Shown piece after piece: positions 35,713 through 49,268 of a DNA stretch of 64,000 nucleotides. Each line of letters opens with the position of its first letter. Within the stretch, counting starts at the first letter, position 1. Source of the DNA: Tethya wilhelma (Eukaryota > Porifera > Demospongiae > Tethyida > Tethyidae); NCBI GenBank assembly GCA_964030475.1, contig CAXIPT010000001.1:2703075-2767074 (forward strand), in the 5' to 3' direction. The notes below the pieces were generated by a model. That model saw only the letters and a program-made list of their open reading frames with translations. It was not told where the DNA came from and ran no database searches. The position numbers and the translations under genes were made by a program.

Positions 35713-37623
35713 CTGACTTTGATTCCTCATCCGACTGTAGTTCCCAATTGACTTGCCAGAATTTGAGGTGTCCATCTTCACTGGCTGTTGCCAACACAGC
35801 TCCATCAGGAGATAGGGATAAATCAGTAACGGTCTGTGGAAGAGGGACACCATTCCCTATTCAACTATGTACTATTCTCCTTTATCGTTTGAAATACTAC
35901 ACTAGAAGCAGTCACCTTTTCATGAGCATTAGCAATGACTAGTATTCCCTGCCTTATCTTCTCTCGGGGCATTTTTATTCCAGTGATAACATTACGAAAC
36001 ACCAACTGAACATCAAACACTTCTACCTACACACACACACACACACAGCACAAACAGCAAGTGGAAATCACAATCAACACACAGGCACACACATACCAAA
36101 GTACCACATGCACACTCTACAGCTCTCCTCTTACATCAGCACCGTGTGTGACCACGATGTAGCAAGTGTCGGGTTCATCTTCATCCTCCTCTTGAGGGAC
36201 GTATGGAGACCACACCAACCGATGCTGCAAGGAGTCCACATCAGTACTACGATGGACGTGCACCTTGAGAGCATCACTAGTGGAGAGGGGGGAGGGGAAA
36301 CAATTCAGCAAGTCAAGGAACACAACAAAGGAAACAGATTCCAGACTAATTGAGTACAGTTCACACTATGAGTAGTCTATGAGCTAGAGCCTTTTTCCTA
36401 CCCCTGACATCCCCCTGTTGCAGATCAGGGATAGAAAAAAGGGTCTAGCTCGATTGACTAACACTATGGCAACATTTGGCAATACCAACAGCTGTTGTGC
36501 ATATAGGAGACACAACTCATATATCACAGCAGGTGTTTTGTCAATCAGTTATAGGATTACACAATAACATTACATCACGACACGGAAGTATACCCAAAGG
36601 GAATAACAATAATCTACACAGTACAGCACACCAGCAAAAGTACAACCAATCTCCTTACTCAACTCTGTTTTCCCACAATGAATATCAATAAGACAGCTGT
36701 TCATGTACTGTATCTACTCACACCACCTCGCCCCATCAATATAATAATAATTATTATTACAAGACATAATTACATGCAACATTAAGATTTAACTGGATAC
36801 GTTTGAATCTTTGACACATCCTGTGTTATGTCAAGATCCCAAATGTACACATTGCCTCCCTGGTCCACACACGCCAGCAGATTAGAGTTGGCGTGAGCAA
36901 AAGAAACATCCAAAACTGCTCCAACGAAGCCTTTAAGAAGAGCTCTATTGTTGGTCTCATGTTGTATGAGTCGTAGCACGTGGCCATTTCTACCTTCGAG
37001 GACGTACACCAGATACTGACTGTTGCTGGCTACAATAGTGCCACCGTGAGAGGGAAGCTCCCAGTTCTGATTGGTGATGGTAGAAATCTTGACCTGTTTG
37101 GCAAAATGAAAGATATTGACCAAAATCAATGAAAATAATTGTACATCAAAGTGATCAAGGTATTTCTCGAGTCTACAAGTTAACGACAGACAGAATTCGA
37201 AAGACCTGGGTTCAAATCCCAGCTAGATCTCAAGATTTTTTCCTTTATGTACGTTGTGTGTTTATAATTTGGTGCAATTCTCATTGTGCTCTTACTATGG
37301 TGCATACCTTGCTACTTCCAGCATCAATGGGCCCCTCACTTGAAGCAATACTGGAATGTATATCCACTTCAAACCCATGGATAGTATAGGCCGGCTCTCT
37401 ACCAGCTAGAGTACTGCATGAGGTATAAAGAAATTTCTTGAAATAGATATAACAGTACAGAGCGATAAGATAAGCCTGTTGATGTGGTTTGCACTGGTTA
37501 TCACATGCCTATACAAATTTTGTTGGCTTACACTGTCTGTTTGCGAATTGAACCAAGTGACAACTCGTCAACGGTAGTTCCAGTCTTAGTAGAACCGTTC
37601 AAAACATCATTATTAGCACTCAT
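30388..37623 (-). CDS. EDC4: Enhancer of mRNA decapping 4 (Ge-1/Hedls)
   Basis: P-body scaffold that bridges DCP1/DCP2 and stimulates decapping. Starts [20 protein letters not shown] at 37623; exon 1 joins [11 protein letters not shown] in phase. An N-terminal WD40 propeller follows: [20 protein letters not shown] and [12 protein letters not shown] (36782-37094), [16 protein letters not shown] (about 36117-36276), [22 protein letters not shown] (about 35740-35800, Ge-1-typical), [10 protein letters not shown] and [18 protein letters not shown] (35284-35466). Then comes a long Ser/Pro/Glu-rich linker (32485-34460) with a Lys/Arg-rich patch ([17 protein letters not shown]), a coiled coil with [12 protein letters not shown] and [19 protein letters not shown] (31402-31600), and the alpha-helical C-terminal domain ([16 protein letters not shown], about 30700; end at 30388). 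Divergent from MRPL4. The donor of the WDLDITQDV exon near 36785 is weak (GTTAAA). Confidence 0.92.
31121..31178. repeat. (CA)n/(GA)n microsatellite
   Basis: A compound CA then GA dinucleotide run in an EDC4 intron. Confidence 0.95.
35510..35712. repeat. 200-bp compound (CA)n / (ACACACGC)n microsatellite
   Basis: CA runs flank an eight-base periodic core ACACACGC repeated about a dozen times with few changes. It sits in the EDC4 intron between exon ends ...DEES-K and CLHDF. In two minus frames it reads as Val-Cys or Arg-Val-Cys repeats, but splice sites (AA|gtcagt, tctgtag|G) place it outside the coding region. Confidence 0.95.
36382..36451. repeat. Imperfect inverted repeat in EDC4 intron
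   Basis: Arms 'gagctagagcctttttcc' and 'aaaaaagggtctagctc' can pair over about 25 bases with a few mismatches around a short loop. Likely a small foldback element. Confidence 0.55.
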
Positions 37624-37926
37624 CTTTTTTGGATTGCACAATGAGTAAACTGGGCATTATTTAGAATATGGTCAGTATTTTTTCTACTCAAAAAATATTA
37701 ACACAAATTATTCTGCAAAGGTGAAAATATGACTTACCAATAATTGCAGTGTTAAGATCTATTCACACAATTAAGCTTCAGGTACATACAATAGAGAGAG
37801 CAACTTGTGACAGCCGCCAATTCACTGATTCGTATTCTTGCACAACTTGAATTTTTAGATGACATCATAGCTCACACACGTGAGCCACAAACGAAGAAGA
37901 AAATTTTGGAGAGCGGCTCTGCAGCG

Positions 37927-38790
37927 ATGGCGCTGATGTCATGGACTAGGATTAATGTTCTGAGATACTCTCCTAGACTCGTCTACAGTGCGTCTAGAAC
38001 CACCTTCACTGAAGCACCAGAAACTCAGAAAACTGTCAGTTTTTCCAAGTCTTCAACTTCTGCTTCAAGTGACCACGTGGTCAAGGGGAAACCCAGTTCC
38101 AATGCTATCCTCCACTATGCACCTGAACCCAAACAAGCTTGGGTGAGATCCTTTCTGACTGGTGAAAAGTTAAGTATCGTCGAATTGAACAATCTAGTGT
38201 TTGGGGCACGTCCACGACTGGATATACTTCATCGAGTGGTTGTGTGGCAGCGGGCCAAGAGAAGGTCAGGTACTGCCAAAGTCAAGACCCGGGGTGAAGT
38301 GAGAGGAGGTGGGCGCAAACCAAGACAACAGAAGGGCTCTGGGAGGGCTCGCCAGGGGAGCATCCGAGCTCCTCACTTCATAGGAGGAGGGGTTGTTCAC
38401 GGACCCAGGGGACCAGTCTCCTACGAGTACCCACTACCAAAGAAAGTTCGGAGGATGGGTTTACGTACAGCTCTCTCTGTCAAGTTTGCCCAAGGTGATC
38501 TTTTCATTGTCGACTCCTTACAAGCTCCCACTCACAAGACAAGAGATTTGGTTCCACTCCTGGAAACACACAAGTGGAGCTCAGTGCTGCTTGTGGATGG
38601 AGGTGACCTGGATGAAAATTTACGTCGAGCATCATCGAATCTTCAAACAGTTGATGTTCTGCCAAGTAGAGGCTTGAATGTGTACAGCATCTTGCTGCGT
38701 GACACTCTGGTGCTGAGCATTGGAGCTGTACGAATGCTAGAGGAAAGGCTATCTCAAGACTTTGTCGATTACACATTGATGCAGACATGA
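37927..38790 (+). CDS. MRPL4: Mitochondrial ribosomal protein uL4m
   Basis: Large-subunit mitoribosome protein lining the exit tunnel. A single exon of 287 codons with no intron, unlike nearly every neighbour. Start at 37927 is the first ATG; the open frame upstream has only GTG at 37807. The N-terminus (MALMSWTRINVLRYSPRLVY) is basic and hydroxylated like a mitochondrial presequence. L4 signatures: WQRAKRRSGTAKVKTRGEV, GGGRKPRQQKGSGRARQGS and a loop rich in Gly and Arg, then GPRGPVSYEYPLPKKVRRMG. The bacterial L4 counterpart of this loop is the tunnel extension. Its start is 304 bp from that of divergent EDC4. The lack of introns may mean a retrocopy that replaced its parent, or simple intron loss. 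Confidence 0.95.
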   Translation: MALMSWTRINVLRYSPRLVYSASRTTFTEAPETQKTVSFSKSSTSASSDHVVKGKPSSNAILHYAPEPKQAWVRSFLTGEKLSIVELNNLVFGARPRLDILHRVVVWQRAKRRSGTAKVKTRGEVRGGGRKPRQQKGSGRARQGSIRAPHFIGGGVVHGPRGPVSYEYPLPKKVRRMGLRTALSVKFAQGDLFIVDSLQAPTHKTRDLVPLLETHKWSSVLLVDGGDLDENLRRASSNLQTVDVLPSRGLNVYSILLRDTLVLSIGAVRMLEERLSQDFVDYTLMQT

Positions 38791-39314
38791 GACACAAAGC
38801 AAACTGATTCACTACCAATGTACCATGTATTATTATTGCACTGTAGGAATGGGCTGGTTGGTTCCATGCACAGACACACAATACACTATATACACATGAA
38901 ATTGTTTACAAACATAACCTTCAAAGTTCACTGATAGCACCGTCACGTAATTCTAGAAAATAACATGCACACGACTGCATAGTACTCTACATTGTATGTA
39001 TATATTATCAGGAGCTTCAGCTTGCTACACTCAAGTGCTCAGGATGTTTCTTATCCACAGTGTCTTTGCCAATCAATAGTGATATATCATCACAATACAA
39101 TCAGACACACCCACAATAATATAATGATGATACATAAAAGAAAAAAATATTTGTGCATAATAATTTATTAAATAATACATCCATGGCACAACAAGAAGGA
39201 AAAAAAAGTTATAAGCTTACGAAATAGCTATAATTACGTTACTATACATGTACACAATAATGAGAACTTCTTGTTTTTCCCAGAACCACAAACAAGACAG
39301 GAGCAGGTGCTGTT
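38791..39314. other. Convergent intergenic region
   Basis: AT-rich 3' flanks of MRPL4 and CK2 alpha with ATAATAATAT stretches and AATAAA-like signals. No gene seen. Confidence 0.5.
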
Positions 39315-42163
<2,849 letters not shown>

Positions 42164-42793
42164 TGAGGTCGCCACTGGGACTGCAGTAATACAAAAAGAA
42201 TACATATACACATACATACATACCTGAAAAATCAATGCAAAACAAATTGTTTAGGTGTATTTTGCCCACCCACAAGTAAGTAATCCGATACGTACATTTG
42301 TGTACTACTTCTGTTCTTCTATTGAGTACGTATTCAATAGATAATGTGTACGTGTACAAGTGCCATTAAAACTTGAAGGTATGGTTCATAAAGATACGAG
42401 AGTGAATCAGCATTTATACAGTTTTTAGTTTACCCACCCTACCAAGCTCACGGAAACCATAAAGTAAAACACCACTCACTGGTAAATAAACATGGTTTTC
42501 TGACAAAAGTATAACTCACGTTTTTTTGTGCTCCTCGCCAGGGTTGCTCTGAAGGAAACAAAAAAATTACCCGAAGTGACAAACAGAAGGGTGGCTCGTT
42601 GTAGAAACAAACAGAAAGTCAACAGCATGCACGGTCCCGTGAACGTGAGGCCACAACAACCGTATCACTTATTTTTCGAAGTAATTGTACGTAAATAATT
42701 TCCAGACTAATTCGTTTAATTAGAGAGGAAATTCTTATTGACCTTTGTACTTTGCTTGCTAAGTCAGCAAAAGAAGAAGCTTCGAGGATCATC
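42164..42793. promoter_or_regulatory. Divergent promoter region of CSNK2A1 and the SNAP gene
   Basis: 630 bp between the two start codons. It includes probable 5' untranslated exons, for example a GT-type donor 'actcacgttttt' near 42515 on the CK2 strand. No protein-coding frame is seen. Confidence 0.4.
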
Positions 42794-44918
42794 ATGGCTG
42801 ATGTCAATTCAGCAAAAGTTAAAGAAGGAGATAAGCTTCTAGCAGAAGCAGAGAAAAGGTATGATTTGAAAGAGGTGGTTAAATTGATGTAAGTCATTGA
42901 TGATCATGATATTTCCATTATAGTCTGAAAACAAGCTGGTTGAAGTGGAATCCAGATTACGATAGTGCTGCTCATTCCTTTGACAAAGCAGGTAAGTCCA
43001 GGTTTCTAAAATACTACCAAGAGAAACACCTTGATTTTTCTTCCTCGTCTTTCCACAGCACTCTGCTATCGTATTGCAAAAGCATACGAGAAGGCTAGAG
43101 ATACATACGAGAAAGCAGCAGATGCATACTACAAGAATCATGCGTATCCTTATCCTAACCACTACTAATTTCTAACAACAACATAGCTCTATTCTTGTAC
43201 CAAGAATGCACAATCATTCCTCCTTATATACCCTTAACCATTTATTTAGTACTTTTCACTCTGGAAAGTACGTGGATGCTATTTTATGGTTGTAAATTGT
43301 AACATAGTGATGTAGATTGTGTGTGTATGTGTGTGTGTACTCGTGTACCATGTTGCAGGTCTTTAGAACAAGCAGCAAATATATGTCGAGTGAGTGTATT
43401 TATTATGGAATCACTCATTAAAGGGTTCATAATTTTTGTAATTTGTAGGACATGAAAGACTTTGAGTTGGCTGCCGATTTTCTTGTGAGAGCCAGTAGCA
43501 GATACCACGAGAGTGGTCAAGGAGACACTGCGGGACAAGTGCTTGTAAAGGCTGCAAAGTATGTGTGAAGAGAGTGTTACCCTATAAAGCACACTACATA
43601 TGTGTCTACAGTTGATTGCATTCTCTTGTTTCTTCTTAGGCTAGTGGAGCCTGTCAATCCTCATAAGGCAGCTGAGTATTACCTTTCAACTGCCAACTTG
43701 CACGAGATTGAAGAGAAGTATAGAGATGCTGCCAAAGCTGTTAGAGCTGCTGTAAACATGTATGCAAAGGCTAGGAAGTAAGTGATAATGTTCCATGCAT
43801 TGGTGGAGGATCATTAGACGAAATTGACAAGCTTTGCATTGCTTAATAAGTGTAGTTTTGAAACCAACAGTTGGTTTTTCTCAGCATCATTTCTTAGATA
43901 TGTAATGTGTTGTATCCATTCACTGCAGTTTTGATAAATTGCTTGAAACTATACAAAGAGCTAAACAGCTATGTGAACAATCCAACTTGCACAAGCACTT
44001 GTATGAGGTATGAATAGGATGAAGCACTGTAAGCATATTTCCTTGGAGTCATTCAAGGTTGTTGTTGATGTAGCTGGCTGCTATTGAAGTTGCTGCTCAC
44101 TTGCACAACGATGATACTGTTGGTGCATTGGAAACATACAATGAAGCCTGTGGGTAAGGATGCTCATTGAATAGTGTAAACTCAGAAAGTATGTACATTT
44201 GTTTTGTGTTTGTGGCAGTATTGGTGGCTTTGCTGGCTCAAACGAGGCTCCACTCTTGGAGAGGATGATAGAAGCTTATAGAGAGAGAAATGAGGAAGAG
44301 TTTCAACAGTGTTGTGACGATATCACATTCAGAACGATGGACAATGAGGTATATGAGTAACCCACTTTTTCGATGACGTGTGTGTGTGTGTGCGCGTGCA
44401 TGCATGTGCATGTTCTCTAGCCTTATAAACCAGACATTCCCCGCTCTGTGCTAAGTGTGTGGAGAGGGCCTGGTTTATGAGGCTACGTGTTCCTTTACTA
44501 GATTGCAAAGATGGCTAGAGACTTAAAAACTAAGTTGGGATTTTGTGGATTTGACTCTCCGACACACACTTCAAGTGGAGCAACCAGTATTGCAAGTAAA
44601 AGTAGCAGTGCTGCTCGGTCAGAGCCCAGAGCAACGACATCAAAGGACACTTCACTGTCTCGCATGAAGGATGAACTCTTTGGAGGCTCTGGTAGGTTGA
44701 AACTATTAGGTAGAAATTGACTGGAAATAAACTTTATCAGCCTAATGATCTGTGAAACAGGTTCAGGAACAAGAAAGACAAGAGTTGAAAGCAGTCCCCC
44801 ACCTGAACCGACTGGCTACAGTGCTACGACTACCAGTGTCACTCAGCCTGAGGATCCATCACAGAATACTGGAGAGAATGAGGACTTTGAAGAAGAAGAT
44901 CGGTCAGCCATTCTTTAG
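42794..44918 (+). CDS. NAPG: Gamma-SNAP-like NSF attachment protein
   Basis: SNAPs recruit the ATPase NSF to SNARE complexes for disassembly after membrane fusion. The protein is built from about ten small exons: MADVNSAKVKEGDKLLAEAE (42794), SLKTSWLKWNPDYDSAAHSF (about 42924), YRIAKAYEKARDTYEKAAD, SLEQAANICR, DFELAADFLVRASSRYHESG, LVEPVNPHKAAEYYLSTANL, HLYELAAIEVAAHLHNDD, and GIGGFAGSNEAPLLERMIEA. Helical TPR-like repeats run the whole length. 'LKT.(F/W)LKWKPDYDSAA' near the N-terminus is closer to gamma-SNAP than to alpha-SNAP. The C-terminus is acidic and hydrophobic (EEEDRSAIL, stop at 44916), as expected for NSF activation. The MARDLKTKLGF exon is followed by a Ser/Thr-rich stretch that appears longer than in vertebrate gamma-SNAP. 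Confidence 0.88.
44418..44488. repeat. Short foldback element in NAPG intron
   Basis: 'ctagccttataaaccag' and 'cctggtttatgaggctac' form a stem of about 15-16 bases. A related half-site, 'ggcctggtttacaaggctag', occurs at about 7886-7906 in a DCAF11 intron, so this is probably a small dispersed family. Confidence 0.55.
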
Positions 44919-45046
44919 GCATCAACTCTATTGTGTCTTGTCCTGTATTTTACATTGGTATACATTTTTACTGATCCATGTTGTGACAACATTCTAATTA
45001 GAGTTCTGTTCAGAATAAATATGTTTTCATTGTTAACTGTTTGAGT

Positions 45047-46436
45047 TTATGTTAGCAGTGAACTCATTAGTATGCTGAGGTACAGGATGGGAGTTGAGAA
45101 AGCTATGGTAGTTGCTAAGTTTGTATCAATGTCGCCTAGTGATTTTAGTTGTGGTGTGTGTTTGTTATCAGGGTGGTCTCCAAATGCAATAAGGTATCCT
45201 CTCTCACCAGCAATAACATTGTAGTTGCTCAGTGTTGCTACACAATTCTCTCCAGCTTTGAATTGAGCAACTGAGTCAATCTGATTGTAGAATGCCTATA
45301 GTATGTGTATGTGTGCATAATTACATACACAATTGTATCCATAGCTGTCTGCCATGATGTGTGTACATGCTCCCAGTGTGTTTCACCTTAATCTCCATCT
45401 TGCTTTCTGTTTCGACAGTGATTTCCTTGCCTTCATTCATGGGCAAGTCTACTGCTAATGGTGTGATGGTTTCACTCTCTGTACCATCAACATTTGCCTT
45501 TGTGTGCACACCATACACATAGAGACCTGAAACAGTTGGCAAATAGAGTAATGGGCGGGATTTCCAGACACCGTTAGTTTGCAGACAATTTGACAATTGT
45601 AGAAGTTTCAGTTAGTGATACACTTGTCTTGCTAGCCAGCCCCCACATATGTGCACTTTGTGTGAGGTCTGGCTAGTGAGACTTGTGTATCACTAACAGA
45701 AACTTCTGTAATAATAAAAATTATTGTCAAATTGTCCGCAAACTAACGCTGTCCGGAACCCCCGCCCATTACTCTATCCTTAATTTAAATATGACAAGGC
45801 ATGTAACCTCCTAACCTTCATTTGGTTCTTCTTTGTTCCAAATTGCATTAAAGATGTACAGTTTTCTTGTGGGATGAACAACTTGAGGAAATGATACTAT
45901 GCTGTGTTTTGGTCGTGAAGGCTCATTCTTCTTCCTCCTTATCACCATTAGTAGAGTGTGTGTGGGAGTGATGTCACCTTCCATGAACCCATAATCAGTA
46001 TAGCGTTTCACATGCTCTGAAGGAAACAACAATGCCAATGTAATATTGGTATCACATTGTACATAGTTGACTAACCTTTTGTGAATCTATGTACAAATTC
46101 TATAACAAAGTCAGCAGTGCCAAAGCGTACTTGCTGCACAGCATGTTTACTATAGGAGAGTCCATCAACTTTCCCATCTTCAAATCGAATGAATGCACTG
46201 ACGTTTAAATCTGGAAAGGCATTGAACATGGATACTTTGACTTTTAGGTTCTCAGTATCTGCCATTTGGTATGTAGATGGTTCAGGAGGGTGGTATGCTC
46301 CATTGTCAGTATTGTGTACATCTGAATTTTTCCATTGTTTGTTTAATATCTCCCAGTCAAGATCTTCAATTGAGTTGCAACCAGAGAAACAGTAGTGAAA
46401 CAGCAGTACTGACAGCAACCATTCAACCATTTGCAT
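45047..46436 (-). CDS. Secreted or GPI-anchored protein of unknown family
   Basis: About four exons. Start at 46436 (MQMVEWLLSVLLFHYCFSGC) gives a signal peptide. The mature part carries DLDWEILNKQW, FIRFEDGKVDGLSYSKHAVQ, an exon with EHVKRYTDYGFMEGDITPTH and KHSIVSFPQVVHPTRKLYIF, an exon with LYVYGVHTKANVDGTESETI, and a last exon with CVATLSNYNVIAGERGYLIA. It ends in a hydrophobic stretch (TIAFSTPILYLSILMSSLLT) with no basic residues after it, which fits GPI attachment. I do not recognise the family. Beta-strand-like alternation suggests an Ig- or lectin-like fold, but that is weak. One intron holds a MITE (45546-45774). Divergent from the receptor-like gene, with 207 bp between starts. Confidence 0.65.
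45546..45774. mobile_element. Foldback MITE with long terminal inverted repeats and TA target duplication
   Basis: The ends GAGTAATGGGCGGG...GTTAGTTTGC and their inverted partner agree over about 50 bases with some eight mismatches. Pairing continues inward (gaagtttcagttagtgatacac with gtgtatcactaacagaaact), interrupted by an AT-rich insertion. TA flanks both ends (45544-45545 and 45775-45776), typical of Tc1/mariner-type target sites. No coding frame. It lies in an intron of the secreted orphan gene. Confidence 0.85.
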
Positions 46437-46473
46437 CTTGACCGCTGGATTAGTCTTCGTTTCCATGAAATCT

Positions 46474-46516
46474 GCGCATGCGTGCAATTATTTCGCGCAT
46501 CTTTTTTTTGGCGCCA
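46474..46516. promoter_or_regulatory. Divergent promoter with NRF1-type and E2F-like sites
   Basis: GCGCATGCG at 46474-46482 is followed by TTTTTTTTGGCGCCACGCGCG near 46502-46522, which contains TTTGGCGCC. Both lie in the 207 bp between the divergent secreted orphan and receptor-like genes. Confidence 0.4.
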
Positions 46517-46643
46517 CGCGCGAGAGGGGCCGGGTGGGGGGCGGGCCCAACTGTCACATGACCATTAGTTGTAGTTTACATCGTCTGGTCTGGTCTGTGA
46601 TGAATCACTTGTACTTGTGTAGCTCTGGTTTCAGCCTATAAAC

Positions 46644-47131
46644 ATGGAGTTCAAGAGTTTAGTTGTTACTTGTAAGTTGACAATTTCTTTATAAGTGAAA
46701 ATCCCTTATCACTGTGTTATTCTCTTTCACCAAAAAAGCATTGACTGTACTGTTGAATTGTTTATGGTTTATACCAGAAGCAGAAGGTAAGTGCACTGTA
46801 GGCTTCTATTGTGTGTGAGTACACAGAGGAGTAGTATATAGTAGTATTTATTAGTATACTCACTTTTGAATCTTCAATAATGTGTACTTGTTAATATGAA
46901 AAGGTGCAACGTTCATGTTTGTGGGTACAAATTCCTACAATTCTGGACAGTGCGTTGACGGCTTTGGCCCTAGTGACCAAATTAATCTGAAGTGCCAGTA
47001 CCACAATGAACATGATCGACCCCTCTTTGTTGAAGTAGGACACAATACTCCACTGCCAGTATTAGACACTTCAGTTCATCAATTTCCAGCATTGCTGTAT
47101 ACGTTACCTCGTGGCACTAGAGGACAACATN
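46644..47131 (+). CDS. 5' part of a secreted or receptor-like protein, cut at an assembly join
   Basis: Exon 1 (46644-46671: MEFKSLVVT) and exon 2 (about 46739-46788: LTVLLNCLWFIPEAEG) make a signal peptide. Exon 3 (from about 46904) gives GATFMFVGTNSYNSGQCVDG and DQINLKCQYHNEHDRPLFVE, with two cysteines about 16 residues apart in a beta-rich, perhaps Ig-like, segment. All exons join in phase 1, the rule for extracellular modules. The reading frame runs into the N at 47131. The exon at 48101 (transmembrane and cytoplasmic tail) is also phase 1 and same strand, so both may belong to one gene with missing middle exons; that is inference. Confidence 0.55.
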
Positions 47132-48003
47132 TGGGTACACAGGAATGGCACGGATAGCCCATTAGCGCACTGATACAAATATTCACGCGAATAACTCTGC
47201 CAAAACTGAGCGCCTAGCACTAAAAGGCTTCTTAAGCTACTATTTAGCTCTTTCCCTTTCTAATGAGCCCAAAAATATGGCCTAAAACCATCGCTAAAGT
47301 AACAAACTACAATTTGCCAAACCTCCAATTTTCTCCATCTTCTTCTTATTCTTCTTCTTCTTCTATCTTCTCACGCCATATCTCAAAGACCATTCACTTT
47401 TAGAAGCTGATTCTTGAACGGATGAAGTTGGTTTCTTTGTCTTCAATCGCTTTTGCCATCGGTTTTTAGCGCCTCTCATTGAGTAGCTAGATACAAGGCG
47501 AAAAGCGCCTCCTCCATATGGCCGCCATTAATTTCTACACTCATGCATAATTCATTAGCTTCTAGAAAATTAGAATTGACGACCCTTTCCACACACAAAA
47601 GTGTGCGTTATTTGGAATTAAATACAAGTTGCCTGGAACTATTTTGTGATACCTGGATGCTCTTGCTCTTCTTAAGAGATGAATCAGGACTTTGATTACC
47701 ATAACATATAGAAAGGCAAGTAAATCTTATGATACAGCTCCTGCCTCCAAATGACTGAGATGTGGAGATGTGTGTTTCACTTCAGTATCAAGCAGGCTAC
47801 ACAACTTACTCAGCAGCCCGCCGTTCTGTAGTCTGGCTTGCCAGACTACTAGCTTAGTTGCTAGCTACACATACCAACTCAAATGTGATTTGTAGAATTA
47901 TGGAAAAATGAGAACAAACAAGTAAAAAAAACATTGGAAATGTAATGAGACACAGGAATGGCTAAATCGTAAAAAGAACGCAAACAAGATGGAATGGCTG
48001 TTA

Positions 48004-48040
<37 letters not shown>

Positions 48041-48100
48041 GGAAATGCACTGCATGGAACTCTGGATGTGTTATTTTTTCATACACACACACACTCACAG
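47132..48100. other. Region after the contig join, no gene recognised
   Basis: Right of the N the sequence is low-complexity in part: (CTT)n near 47336-47375, a small perfect foldback TAGTCTGGC-TT-GCCAGACTA near 47838, and CA runs at 48007-48040 and 48083-48096. No exon with convincing splice sites is seen before 48101. Confidence 0.45.
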
Positions 48101-48924
48101 GTCTAAATCCTCTCATCTACACAATATCGGCGGTCATCCTTCTCGGAACATTGGCCATTGTCTCCATCATCACATGCTGGATAAGAGCAAGACGCTCATT
48201 CAACAATCGCGTTCTTCGTGCCAACAACACACCTCAAGACTACCTAGACTATATCTCTGACAACGAATTCACTCCTCTCACAACCAGTGAGTTTGTAGCC
48301 TCGTTGCAAGAGAGACCTCCAACTTACCATGAGAGTGAACAGATCGAACAAGATGCCAGGTCAGGAGAAAACACAGAGGAAGAAATGAACATCATTGCCA
48401 CCAACACATCAACTACTGAACAACCTGGTGGTGGTAGTGGTAGTAATAACCCCCCACCTTGGCCTCCACCTCCTACCAGACCCCTCCCTCCCATTCCGAC
48501 AACCTCCTCTCAAGAGACGCAGCAGAACACAGCCACCAATGATAGCAGTAATGCCACCAGTAGCATGGCCACTCTCGTACAGCCTACACTGTCGAATCTC
48601 TCTCCTGTGACTAGTATCCTTGACGTGGAGGTGGGAAGTGAAGCACAGCTTGCGATGACGTCACCCTCTCAGTCTGAGCAGGCGTCCTTACCTCCTGCTG
48701 CCGTTGCTATAGGAACCCTTATCGATGTAGGTGCCGTGGAGCAGAGCAGCAGTGTCTCTTCACCACCGCAGACTCTCGTGAACTCACCTCCACTTCTTGT
48801 GGACGATCTCTTTTCACTGACTCCATACCAGTTTGGCAGTGAGGTGGTCCAGCCACGAGTGGAAGGAGGAGAGGGAGGCAATGTCCACCTTGTACACTAT
48901 CAAGAGCTACCTGATACTTCATAG
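48101..48924 (+). CDS. Transmembrane and cytoplasmic-tail exon of a single-pass receptor
   Basis: The acceptor cactcacag at 48092-48100 opens a phase-1 exon. It encodes GLNPLIYTISAVILLGTLAI, a transmembrane helix, then a stop-transfer cluster (IRARRSFNNR). The roughly 240-residue tail is rich in Ser, Thr and Pro, with a PPxY motif (RPPTYHES) for WW-domain ligases such as Nedd4, and Pro-rich stretches (PPPWPPPPTRPLPPIP) fit for SH3 domains. There is no kinase or death domain. The ectodomain is not in this exon; the 5' fragment at 46644-47131 is the likely source. Family not recognised. Confidence 0.6.
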
Positions 48925-49268
48925 AACATTCTAATAGAGGTAATGTTATGAGATGTTCTTTACTTTTGTGCCAATAAACTCAGTCTGTGTGATATAATTC
49001 TGTCTCTATATCTGTGATATTGTACGCATTTTCCGAGCACAATCGTATTGTGCAGTCAAATGTGCATGCATGTTTTTATTTCATTCTCCCCAGAACTTGT
49101 ACAGTCATGCTCAAATGTACTGTACAGGCAATGTATTTACTGTAGTATGAGTTCATTTTTATTTCTGTATAATAATAATAATATTTTTGTTAGTCCATAA
49201 TCAATGATTGTTTTAAAATATAAAATTTAAAAAAAAAACATTTTCAAGAGTAATTGATAGTACCCTCA
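48925..49268. other. Convergent intergenic region
   Basis: 3' flanks of the receptor-like gene (AATAAA at about 48972) and of the transporter gene. Runs of A/T near 49160-49240. No gene seen. Confidence 0.5.

Noticed and set aside
35475..35853. Long minus-strand frames of Val-Cys and Arg-Val-Cys repeats
   Set aside because: Translation of the CA microsatellite inside an intron bounded by good splice sites.
37170..37245. tRNA-like T-arm (ctggg-ttcaaat-cccag) in an EDC4 intron
   Set aside because: Only the T arm is convincing. No matching acceptor, D or anticodon stems could be drawn, so it is at most a tRNA-derived fragment.
37807..37926. Forty extra N-terminal codons in frame with MRPL4
   Set aside because: The frame upstream of 37927 has no ATG, only GTG; a eukaryotic nuclear gene should start at 37927, which also gives a proper presequence.
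38504..38881. 125-codon antisense frame over MRPL4
   Set aside because: Shadow of the L4 coding frame; no signature of its own.
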